Part shown: positions 37,301 through 48,632 of the stretch, in pieces
How positions within the stretch are numbered: the stretch's first letter is position 1
How the letters are laid out: each line of letters opens with the position of its first letter
Assembly (NCBI GenBank): GCA_018873245.2
Contig: JAEMBT020000004.1
Span: 6,186,573-6,250,572, forward strand
Source: Archegozetes longisetosus
Lineage: Eukaryota > Arthropoda > Arachnida > Sarcoptiformes > Trhypochthoniidae
Length of the DNA: 64,000 nucleotides
Direction of reading: 5' to 3'
The notes under the pieces: model-generated
Told to the model about the DNA's origin: nothing
Seen by the model: only the letters and a program-made list of their open reading frames with translations
The model's database searches: none
Program-made: the position numbers and the translations under genes

Positions 37301-40300
37301 CATTTTTGTCAGCTGATTAAAATGATGCTTAGAATTTTTGCTACACTTGCTTTATTGCAATTTAGCTCCATGTAAGAAATAACTATGTATATTTCCGACT
37401 CTACTTTATATCTATAAATCAACCACAGTCGTTTGCTGAATATTACATTTAATTTTTCCCAAAATGATTCATATCGACATTTATAGGCTGTAATTCTTTC
37501 ATTTTTCTGACTTACGTTCCATCGGAGATATTAATAATGATATCTGCATCTGAAATATTCAGTCATATTGTTATGACTGAGCAGATTGAGCAACATTGCA
37601 ACATTGCTACCAGTGAATACATTGATTACCCCTTTGAGCGTACTTTTTGCCAGAAATGCTTTCCAAAATTGATCTTATTTTTCATTTTAAATTCATGTCA
37701 GTTCAACAAAAGAATATAAGTTGAGTGTAATTTTTACATTTTTATCTTAGACCGTAAGCAAACTGCAACCCAAATTTCTTGCACTTCACTGTCAGGTATG
37801 AAATGATTCTGAAAATAACCTAAGACTTAACTTAAGGAAAAATTCAATTATTTCAGGAAGTGGGGGGGAAGAACTATGAAGAATCGATGCGTCACGTTGA
37901 GGACTTTGTCAGGTATGTATTCAGATTTTTTCTCCGGAAAATCTAATTTTCTTACGCAGCTGTAGCTTAACAAAAACTGTTTGAATTCTGTTTCAAACTG
38001 CTCACATTGATTACCGCTTCGGAAAAATTTCCATCAATTTATGTGAGCAATTTTCCAAAGTATAGACTTTAATATCACTTCATATTTTGGGAATGTATTA
38101 CAATGTATGGTACTTTTCAGCTACTATCTGTTAACGGTAGCTGAGAATCAAGTTTCTTTTTATTTTAGATTGTTTCAAACATTTTTTGAGAGAGTATAAT
38201 CTTAACTTTTATACTGGACGAGCACTTGAGAAATTTTACTATCGGTTTATGTTTTGTTTGTGTCTCACTCTTTTTAATACCCTTATTATGTTTTCGATGT
38301 AAAATATTGCCCCAAATTATCAAACTTTATCTGAACATGTATTAAATTAGATGAATAATCAAATTTGTTGGCTTAAATTGAGTTGAATACAATTGCTTTA
38401 TTTATGACATTTTCAAGATTATTATTGAAGCCCATTACTTTATATTATGATTGAATCGATCCTCTACTGATTATCTTTGGTAGAATTGTAGTTTTGGGTT
38501 GTATTAAGGTCTTAGTTCAATTGCTACCTTCATAATCGTTCAGACACGATGACTATATGGGTTCAACCTAAATGATCATTATTGCGCTTACTATTTTAGA
38601 CTCATAAAAAAGTTAATGTTTGATCAAATTTGAGACAATGTTAATCTGTTGGGCGCTTCTCAATAAGAAAATCAAAAGAATAAAAAGATTAATCTGAGAT
38701 AGGATAACAATTGTATTTGAATTATTTCTTAGGAACATAATGCATGCTTGCAATGATAAACCATTTTCCAGATCTGTTCCAGTTGAATCCAATAATTTAT
38801 GGATAAATCAGTTATACTCAAATTAGATCAATACATCCTAAAGCTTTCTTAGGATTTCCTCGATTATTACGAATTATTATTGTGATTTGAACATTTAATC
38901 TAAAAATAATTAGTGCGTTCAATTCATTTTACTTTTGTCTTACACTCAACAGAACTTTGATGGCTAGTGAAGAACTAATGGATTTTAGTGAAGTTCGAGT
39001 GTTTCTCGATGAAGACTTCACCTGTACTGAAAAATTTACCGTAAGTCAGCTATTGGTTTTTTGATTTATTGTATTTCGAGTAATCGAAATAATTTGACTT
39101 GTTTAAAGCATTGCAAATTTTCAATTTCAGGCACTCGGAAATCTATATTTCATACATAATTCTCAGAAAGATGTACACCTTTGGGATTTTGTGGGTATGT
39201 TTCAAATTAAATTCTTGTCCTATCTTTCCACAATGTTGCAATATTTCACTTTCCAAACGATGCATTTTACCATTTTAAGTATCATTAATTGTCAAACTGA
39301 ACTCGTTAAAAAAATATAATGATAAAAAGTGCACTAAAACTTCAAGTTTTATATTGAACCAACGTTTCTATGTTAACCTTAAATGTGCGGATTAGTTATG
39401 AGGGCTTTTCAAGCTAGAAAGTCACAGTACTTCTAAATGATTATAGTTTTAGACTTGTTCAATTTATTTTCTCATAAAAATCAACTTGTCTTTTGGATTG
39501 TGAGATAGATTTGAGCTGATATTTGAGCAGAACTAATAATCCAAAAGCTGTTTGGCAGTTTTTATATAGTCGTAAAAAGTAATAATTTCTGTATGAAAGT
39601 AGTAATCAGCTTCTTTTCTTCCCTAATCTTTCATAAGTCAGCTGAAAATGAAATATTTGTTTGCCTGAAAAACCCTATTATTAATAATTTTTTGTATCAC
39701 TTGGACTGAAGCAGTGATTCTCAATCGGTTACCGCCATTACGTAGTGCTAATGGCAACTCACTTCTACTCAAATATAGGATTCCATTCATTTTTTATCTT
39801 AATTTATAAAGATAACTTTTCTGTTATGTAACTTTAATAAAAGTTACTATTTGTCAACTAAATGACTCAATTTCTTATTAGTTTCTACTTGATTTGTCAG
39901 GAACTAGAAACAAGGTATTATTAAGATAGATATTAAGATTACAAAAAGCTTAATCTAAGGAATTAGAGCATAAACATTTGTTTGGTTCACCCAGTCTTTG
40001 AAGAGGTTTACGAAAATGGAAAGATTTAGGTTTAGATTTTATAAATTAATTCGTATTATAGTCTTATCGATTGGAAAAACTTATCAAGGTTTACAAAAAA
40101 ACTTATCAAACTTTTATGCATGTTCAAACTTCTAACTTATACTCACAAATCAATTGGTGGACATTGTTAAGAAGTTGAGCGTTTTTATAATTTGGACAGA
40201 TTTGGTTTAGATTTGACTTTTGTTTCGCAATATTCATAAAAAGGAATGGGCGAATCTTCAATTTGATCAAAATGTGTTCGATAAAAGCCCAAATCACAAT

Positions 40301-43300
40301 ACTTTTTGCGTTGTAAACAAATTTAGTAAACAGTCATAACATTAATGTTACAGAAGAGAATTGGATATGAAAGAGAATTGATTTCTTTTTAGTAAAACAA
40401 CGACAAAAGCAAATGGAATATCGATCATTCTTTTCTTTATTTTACTAGACAACATCTTTGTTCCCGTTTTCGGTAAAGAAGTCCATTCTGGAAATATTGA
40501 ACGAGTCTCTGTCAAAGAAAAGGCCAAATTTCCTCAAGATTTCTTCCCAGAAGTACGGATCAGTTAAATTATATGTTTTTTTATTATTCCATATAAACTT
40601 AAATATGATTTAATTGGTTGCAGTGCAAGTGGTCTCGTAAGGGATTTATGCGCACGCGATGGCTCATAAATGGGACTGTCATCGATTTGGTTAATATTCA
40701 TCTGTAAGATTCTATTTAAACTTTAACTTAATCAATTATTACACCTGAAAACTTGAAAATCCGTAATAGCAACCAGAAATGAGACGCTTTTGATCAAACC
40801 ATAATATTTGAGATACTAAAACTGATCTCATGTTCAGTATAGCAATAAAAGCGGATCAGAAATAGTTTTACAAGAAATTGATGTGCGTCACAGGGAGGTT
40901 GACATAGTAATGACCTTTTCTTTTGTTGCTTTCACGGATTGCTAAGTTTTGAAGTGTAGATGAATAATACGCAAAGCGAGTAAGTTTTTAAGTATTTAAC
41001 ATATATTTTCAGATTTCATGACGCATCAAACTTTATATCAAACTCTGAGGTTCGTAAGCGTAAATTTACTGACTAATCTTTTATCTTCTGCAAATACTTC
41101 AATAGTTTCCTTCAACATATACCAAAAATCGTAGGAATGCTTTTGAATATACTCTGGACAGATTAGAAAGTCAAAGCGATGAGAAAATACCATATTTCAT
41201 ATTTGGAGATTTCAATTTTCGTCTCGACACCAGAGGAGTCATTCAGGTATATATATATATATATTGAAAGTACTTTTAAGAATGCAGTGAAAACGACGTT
41301 TGAGACAAATTAGAAAACCGCTACAGAAAGAAAAACATTGCATATCGTATTAGTTGAAAAGTTTGCTTTCACTCATTAAATATTGATTCTTCAATTTATT
41401 AAATTTGATCTAACTTCCAATAAGAATACTGGAGAACTTTATATGAGTTTGTTTGTTAGGTTTTGAGCCTAGAGCTACAAAACTCAATATTTAATTTAGA
41501 GCTCACTTAATATAGTGTTGAAAAGAGTTGGTTTTAATTTGTTCTTTACTCGAATCAATAACTGAGCGTTAGTTTACGGTAAACGCGTTTACTTTATTCC
41601 CCTCTATTGAATCAATTTGAAATCCAATAGAGTGAAAGGCACTCAATTGCATTCCATTATGAACTAATCAATATTTGTTACAATCTATTTGCTGGTCTAT
41701 AGAAAATCACAAATCAAACCACTCCAATCCATATTAAAAGTGCCAAAAACGGTGAAGTCGTCAAAATGCTGTTCAGAGACCCAAATAATGAGAACAAAGT
41801 AATGCTAACTCTTGAAAAGAAAGTTTTTGACTATGAAAATCAAGAAACCTTTCATCGGCTTGAGAATATTCGATGGGTTAGTCATGAATTATTCAATCTT
41901 TATGTATTTATCGTTATAATAATATTGATTTATCACATTCCAGTTACTCGATTATGACAAAGAGCTCTCGAGTTTTGGCGATCGATTATTTGAATTCGAT
42001 ATCACTTTCCCTCCAAGTTATCCGTTCAAAGAAGATTCTTCCAGTAGTACAACTTATATGAATACTCGTTGTCCCGCATGGTGTGACCGCATATTAATGA
42101 ATAAATCCGCTAAAAAGCTTATCTATATTGTATGAAATCAATACCATTATTATTATACACGTCAATCAACATTAATATATTTTTTCTAATTCTCATATCT
42201 TCTCTTCGATTCTTTTCTATTTAAAGGATAATAATGAAAAGCAAAATCAAATACAATACCAAATGATGGGTTCAAATGTTTCTATGGGCGATCATAAAGT
42301 TAGTGTATTTTAATTAAATGTTTATTCTCCCACAATAGTTGCATCTAATTTATGACAAACTAGTTTTGAGAATTGATTTCATCAAAATACATAGTACTAT
42401 AGAATATGCTTTACTTCCAACTGAGTCAATGTTAATTTTACAGTTGGTTTAGCGGAACTCTTAAATAAGCTTTATGATTTTTGTCCCAATAGTTAGAATA
42501 CGCACTGAAACCAGTGAGAAAAGTTTATATTGAACATAATCCTGGTATTAAAATCCTAGAATTGATTATATAGAACTTGAGCCGTTTGTCTGGAAAGAAC
42601 TGAGCAAGAAGTAAAGCAAATATAGTTTCTCATTTAAGGTTTAAGACTGAGGTTTAAGGTTTAACTTTATAGGTGAACGAAAAACACAAAATCAATATGA
42701 TTATTATTCTAGTTATTCTAGTGCCTGAAAATTATTCAAATACTTGAAATTTATTGGAGTTTATAATAAATGAGTCTAAAACTTATTTGCAGCCGATTTA
42801 CCTGTTTTTCAATTTGATGCCAATGAAAGGTAATGAAACATATGAATTAGATATAAGATCAATAGATAGTGAAAGTGAAGTGGACGCATGGCATGACAAA
42901 GATTATAATTGTGCACGAACTCATTATCGCAATCGTACGCATTCTATCCCCTCATTTTCTAATAATTCGCGACACATTCCTGCACGACGTGCCACCAGTG
43001 CTTTCACTACAACTACTAATCCAGTCATACACTCGGACCAGTGGTATTTGAAAACTCAAGAACTCTTTCGTGCCTTGCGTTTTTCTGACAAAAGTCACAA
43101 TAGTAAAAGCAAACAATCCAGTCGATTGACAAGCCATCATTCGTCTTCGTCTGAGGAATGGTATTCTGAGTTTAACAATATCGATACTTCTATAAGAGAC
43201 GAAACCAATCTATTAGATTCCATAGTATTCGACAAACGCATTTCTGAAGCTTCAGACGAGAACTGCGATAGCGATGCACTAAACAGTTGCCGAACAATTA

Positions 43301-43521
43301 GGACTTCAGGCAAAAATAAAAAAACTGCTAATAAGACTGCAAATAGTTGTTGTTATGAATCTCGTGATCTGAAATCTAAGTGTAGAAATGATAGAAAAAA
43401 CAAAAAGAGAGCAACAAATATAATGCATGAAAATAGCATTCAGGCTGATAGCGATCAGACCAACCAAACCAAGTCAGCGAATGACCGTAAATATTGTCCT
43501 TGTTTTTGCACTATTATGTGA
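34361..43521 (+). CDS. INPP5A: Inositol polyphosphate-5-phosphatase A (type I), CaaX isoform
   Basis: Fourteen exons, 34361..34414, 35693..35734, 37751..37795, 37857..37912, 38953..39040, 39131..39194, 40449..40552, 40624..40703, 41013..41049, 41106..41246, 41703..41876, 41944..42129, 42227..42298 and 42793..43521, join in frame to 623 aa. It removes the 5-phosphate of Ins(1,4,5)P3 and Ins(1,3,4,5)P4, ending Ca2+ signals. Visible family blocks: VLLVTANVGSIFED at the N-terminus, LALHCQEVGGKNYE, catalytic FGDFNFRLD (about 222-230), NTRCPAWCDRIL (about 338-349) and MGDHKP. The last exon adds a Ser/Asn-rich tail of about 240 residues absent from the 412-aa human enzyme, yet it ends CPCFCTIM, a CaaX box like the prenylated C-terminus of human INPP5A. 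Introns 1, 2, 4 and 6 exceed 1 kb. An alternative 3' exon is listed separately. Confidence 0.95.
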
Positions 43522-43778
43522 GCAAACAGTGGATTGGAAATAGTGATGCATGAAATCTAATTAATTTTGTTGGAGATATCCATCTCTTTTTATGTTGGCT
43601 CCGTTTCTCAGTTAAGCTTATATTACGTCTTTCCAATTCTTATGTTGTACACCACTATAAACCTCAACAATTATTTGTCTCTCCTTATATGTAAGATATG
43701 TTCACCTATTCATTTATGTTAACTTTCAATTTATACTAATCTAATCCTATTTTTCTCTTTAATAATATTTCTTTACAG

Positions 43779-43996
43779 ATGCTCTACACTTGAGCCAATC
43801 CTTAGAAGCTGATGGTGTCAAACAAACTGCTGATGGAACCGATTCCAACTCATTCAAAGGCAAATCAAAAAGTAGTTTGACTGAAACGAAAACTAAAACT
43901 GCAACAGACTCCAACTGTTCGTCAACGATAACGCGATATGTTCACGTTCAGGTGACCGGTTCGCCCATTACTATATTCCGTGAAACATCTGTTTAG
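43779..43996 (+). CDS. INPP5A: Predicted alternative last coding exon of INPP5A (PDZ-ligand tail)
   Basis: Inside exon 14 of INPP5A, just after the conserved catalytic core, a GTAATG donor at 42830 leaves a 37-nt mini-exon (42793..42829). Its phase matches the acceptor TTTACAG at 43772-43778. The joined frame runs for 72 more codons to a stop at 43994-43996, giving a 465-aa protein. The tail is Ser/Thr/Lys-rich with a conserved-looking segment (YVHVQVTGSPITIF) and ends RETSV. ETSV matches class I PDZ ligands (S/T-x-V). This isoform would lack the CaaX box. An AATAAA at 44627-44632 would serve as poly(A) signal. It is a prediction from splice phase only, with no transcript evidence. Confidence 0.55.
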
Positions 43997-45504
43997 AAAT
44001 TTGGTTTCCATTTTTACACCATTGCGTCCGTATTCGGATAAATGTCTTGTGGCCTAACTCTACTGCCAACTCGATGATTATCCGAAAAACTCGTTTAACT
44101 TAACTTACTATTAGCTTTTGCCCGAGCATATAAACTTAACACTAAAACATTGTTGTCTTATAAATGTTCCCTTTGTTAATTGAATATTTCACTCACTATA
44201 AGTGCGAACTAAAACTTACCGAATAGAACTATTCATAGATTCGAGATCCATATTTTACTCTAAACTTTAGGGTTCACACTCGACTCATCTTGACTAAAAT
44301 ATGTGCCAACTTTTTCTTCAACTAAATCACCAGCAATTAGCACAAGTAAAGTAGTCACTTAAGCATAAGCCAGATAACCAGTCAATCGATCCTTAGTTGA
44401 TCTGAGAGTCGACTGTAGAGTATTAGATGAACGAAAGTATAGCGTCAACTTTAAAAGTGCCAATTTATTTATAAATTAATGTCATTTGTAAAGTAAAGTC
44501 TAATAATTAATCACTTTTCCTTAATATAATTAAAACATAAACACAAGCGTGCAATTTATGCAATTTTCATAATACAAGTCAACTTTCTGTAATTTACATC
44601 AAACTTATTTGTATCGATTCAATACCAATAAATCCAAAGAGTGTATCAAAGTCAACAATTCTTAAGACTGATAAATTTGGTTAATTTCGTATGTTTTGTG
44701 TGAAAACTTCGATATATTCTTAAGCCGAAAAATAAAATTTCAAATAAATGCATTTCTCTATTCCTATAGCAAACTTTTAAATTGAAATAATTTAATTGAT
44801 TACTATCTAATTTGATGAATAGGTGAGTCAAACTCATTAAAACCAAATTGATTACAACCAAATTGATTCAAACCAAATTCTGTTGACTTTGAATTATAAT
44901 TTATTGTAAATATTCAATCTATTCACAGAAACTTATCTCCAGTTTTAGTACAGAACTGAACATTTCAAATATGGTAAATATTGCTTCAAGTTTGATATTT
45001 ATTCAAAATGTTTACATTTGGTTATTATTACTCTTATTTTTCGACACTTTTAAATATCTTAAGAATTTTCAGTATTATATAGAGTGCACTATTGTTTAAA
45101 AGAAATTTAAACTAATCTCAAGAATTGAATAAAGTGTTTGATAATTTGATTGAAAACATCAATGTTTCACTTACATTTTAGTCTATTATTCTAGATAGAA
45201 ACTTAAATTGTCTTCTAATTTACAGTACGTATTTGACAAGTTTATTCAAGTCAGATGTTATAAAATTGTTAATCAATAGAAGTACTTATTAACTTAAGAC
45301 TAAAGGTTTATTCACCGTAAAAATCGACGACATGGCATGACATAACATGACATGATGAATCTAATTTCATTCAAAATGAAAACATCAGAAAAAATTGAAT
45401 AAATAATGAGAAAAGTTGTAATAAATATAAAAGTTGATAGAAAACAAACTTAAATTGAAATCGTTTACAAAAAGGTCAGTTATGTTAGCATAAATTGGTG
45501 GCAA
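43997..45504. other. Convergent intergenic region with a short tandem repeat
   Basis: DNA between the 3' ends of INPP5A (+) and MANBAL (-). It includes the INPP5A poly(A) candidate at 44627 and a threefold tandem of a 15-base AACCAAATTGATT-type unit at about 44839-44880. No gene seen. Confidence 0.6.
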
Positions 45505-45750
45505 TTATCTTCTCTTTTTCTTTTCGTGCCTATTTCTTCTATTATGAGTTGCGTTGTGTTGGTGTCTATGTAGTGATTGGTTATAAGCAGTGATAGGATC
45601 GAAGGCCATGTCTTCGCCGTCACTCGAATCAGAGCTACTCTTCATTTCGTCCTTATTCGGCACCCAAATAACAGCTGCGATACATATGAGTTGAAATACT
45701 GCGCCTATCATCAAACCAATCCTTATTATCTCGTCGATTATATCAACCAT
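45505..45750 (-). CDS. MANBAL: MANBAL / UPF0239 family small membrane protein
   Basis: Single exon of 81 codons starting at ATG 45750. A short acidic N-terminus is followed by one hydrophobic segment (about residues 10-30: RIGLMIGAVFQLICIAAVIW), then a Ser/Asp-rich stretch and a basic end, KKKRR. The GAxFQLIC core and the K-rich end match the MANBAL family (85 aa in humans), predicted single-pass membrane proteins of unknown function. The KKxRR-like tail would suit an ER/Golgi protein, but that is inference. It is head-to-head with EXOC5, with 235 bases between start codons, so the two probably share a bidirectional promoter. Confidence 0.85.
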   Translation of the reverse strand: MVDIIDEIIRIGLMIGAVFQLICIAAVIWVPNKDEMKSSSDSSDGEDMAFDPITAYNQSLHRHQHNATHNRRNRHEKKKRR

Positions 45751-45985
45751 TGTTTGCGAACAAAACTATTTATCTATTACTTTGAAAGTGATATAAAAGA
45801 GAAATAGTTGCAAACATTTATTGTTATTGTTTTGTGGGTTGTGGGCGTTTTTCACAAATATGTATGTTTTTATAGCGTTATTCATAGAAGTCCCACGAAT
45901 AGTCAATCAGATACCAATTAAATAAATTAATTAAACGTAATTCAACTCAATTTAAATAGTATTTATCACAAAATAATGTCCAGAA

Positions 45986-48632
45986 ATGACTAATTTTTTA
46001 TCTGAACTCGAACAGGTATTTATTTATTGTATTTTATTTATTAACAATTACTTTGAACTTTCAATTGAAGTTAAATATCATTTGACAAATACTGATTAAA
46101 CGAGTGACTAATCAATTGAATGTGGGATATTAGGACCCGTTCGATGGCGACGAGTTTGTGGAGCGTCTGGCCTGGAGAGCAACCGCTGGTAAATTCGACG
46201 GTGACTCATTCGATGCCGATCTGCTTCACGAGGCGTTCGAGTCAGGTATTAAAGACTTGAAAGTGATTTATGACAATCACCAGAAGAAATGCGAGCGATT
46301 GGAAATGGTTTGCAGAGAGGAGGAAAAAAAGCATTGGATGAAAGTGGCCGAAATGCAAGAAAAGTCTAAAGACTCGTTCGCCAGCTTTGAGTTGTTGGAC
46401 GGACGGCTGGACGCCGTGGCTGCTAAAGTGGTCTATTTGGGCGACCAACTGGAAGGCGTCAATACCCCACGCGCGCGAGCAGTTGAGGCGCAGAAACTCA
46501 TGAAACATTTCGCCGAATTTCTTGATATTCGTCCAGAAAGTATTGATCATTCGAATGGAAGTGAAATAAATGGCAATATTTCGAAACTCTATGAAGAGGC
46601 AGATATCATACAAAAGTTGCATTTGATCTCACAAGAATTGCCAAACGGAGGAAAGTTTGATAAAGCGAGACATAAAATCGCACAGAAATACGATCAAATA
46701 GAAAGAGAACTAATTGAGGAGTTTGTTCGCGCGCATAGAAGTGATGACAAGTCAAAGATGAAAGAAATTGCTTCCATATTATCGCACTTTAAAGGCTATT
46801 CTCAATGCATTGATGCGTTTATAGAGCAGAGCCAAATGGGAATATTTCTTGGGATCAATATATTCAATGATATCGTGCCGCTTTGCGCAAAGAACCAGCA
46901 AATAATTGAAGATGTGTTCAATAATCCCGAACAAGTTATGTCAAAGTTCGTGCTGAACATATTCCATGGAAAAGTTCAGGAGTATATTCAAAATCGTTTG
47001 AATACAACTGATGACCGAAACGACGCAGACTATTATTTATCTGAGTTCTATGAGCTCTATTCTAAAACAAATAAACTTTCGAATCAACTGTCCGCATCCA
47101 AAACATTAGGTTGTGATCCGACTTTTCTAAATAAGATGACTCGAAACATATTTTCACGATATCTCGACACTTATATATCTATTGAAACGAATTCTCTGAA
47201 AGAGAAATGCGCTAATATTCTGCAGCGATATTATGATTCGAAAAACCATCAAAAGAAACCGATACCGAGTGGCAGTATTCAAGAATTGAAGCGCGACTTA
47301 CAGGCAAAGATAGGACGCGCGAATATCAATATTGGAACACTCGCTAATATTAATATAACGGTTTCAAGTAATGAAAACTATGGTAGCGAAACGTTTCTTT
47401 CAGAGGAAATAGCTATAAGTATTCTACAAGAAACAAAATTAGCGCTTCAAAGATGTCATATTCTTTCCAAACAACAAGACTTGCCCACTAATGCCTTAGA
47501 AATTTTCGACATTCAATTGCAATATCTATGTATTGAACACATCGATTATGCAATTGAATTGGGTCTACAATCAATCCCACCCTCAGAACCAAAGAATCAA
47601 CCAGAGATCTACTTCTTTGATACCGTTCGTCAGTGCAATGCTATCTGTCATCTGATTGAGAAACAGTTTGTAGACTCTGTTATTCCGTTAGTTTTATCGA
47701 CTCCCAAACATGGAGAATGTCTTAAGAAGAAGCGAGACCTGAGTGAACAACTTGAGCTTAAATTAAATAATGGTCTGGAAAAATCGCTTTCGGCAATTGT
47801 CGGTTGGGTTAAGTTTATCTTACAATCAGAACAAAAGAAAATTGATTTCAAGCCCGAGACCGAAGATCTAGTTTTAGCGACAACTACTCCGGTCTGTGTT
47901 TCGAGTACCTGATTATTATGAACGTTTGAGATTTTGCTAATTTTCAATTATTCGTTTGACTAATAGGCCTGTAACAAAGTCGTTCGATTTATCAATCATT
48001 ATATTGAGAAAATACGCGATTCTTTAGATGGCAAAAATATAGAAACAGTACTGACTGAGCTGGGGATCAGAATTCATCGTGTGATTTATGAACATTTACA
48101 ACAATTCCAATTCACTATTGTTGGTATGAATCTATTGATCTATAAGATTAGTCTTCAATTCTACATATATTGTTGCAGAGCGCGCTGACATAAGCTCACA
48201 TTACTTTACTTTAAATGTTTGAGTTTTCAACTGCTCTAAAGCTGTTGTATGGGCGCGATCTGCAACTAAACGGTTAGAACTATGGCCAAAATGAATAATT
48301 TGTTGAATACTGAATTGCAGGTGGAATGGTTACCATTTGTGATGTTAACGAATACCGTCGCTGTGCCTCTGAATTTAGAATTCCTTTATTGAACCAATTG
48401 TTTGGTGTATTGCACGCTCTTTGCAATCTATTGATCGTTGCACCCGAAAACCTGAAACAAGTTTGCAATGGAGACCAATTGGTGTGATATTAAATAAATC
48501 AAGTGAATAAAGTTAATTGACTAAATTTTATTATCTATTTGATAGGTTGGTTTGGATCGATCTATATTAATAAATTTTGTACAACTAAGAGCTGATTATA
48601 AATCAGCAAAACTGGTCAATCAGTTCAAATAA
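45986..48632 (+). CDS. EXOC5: Exocyst complex component 5 (Sec10)
   Basis: Exons 45986..46015, 46134..47891, 47967..48123, 48321..48481 and 48546..48632 give 730 aa (human 708). EXOC5 is a CATCHR-type rod subunit of the octameric exocyst, which tethers secretory vesicles to the plasma membrane. Near-identical family blocks: DPFDGDEFVERL at the start, LGDQLEGVNTPRARAVEAQKLMK, EADIIQKLHLISQELP, LSHFKGYSQCIDAFI, ILQRYYDSKNHQKK, LCIEHIDYA, SEQKKIDFKPE and, at the C-terminus, LHALCNLLIVAPENLKQVC. Most of the protein is in one 1.76-kb exon. The last 13 bases of the coding region overlap the last codons of the mTERF gene on the other strand. The nearest AATAAA (48732-48737) lies inside that gene, so the mRNAs should overlap further. 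Confidence 0.97.

Noticed and set aside
46242-46622. 126-codon minus-strand frame
   Set aside because: Antisense shadow of the large EXOC5 exon.
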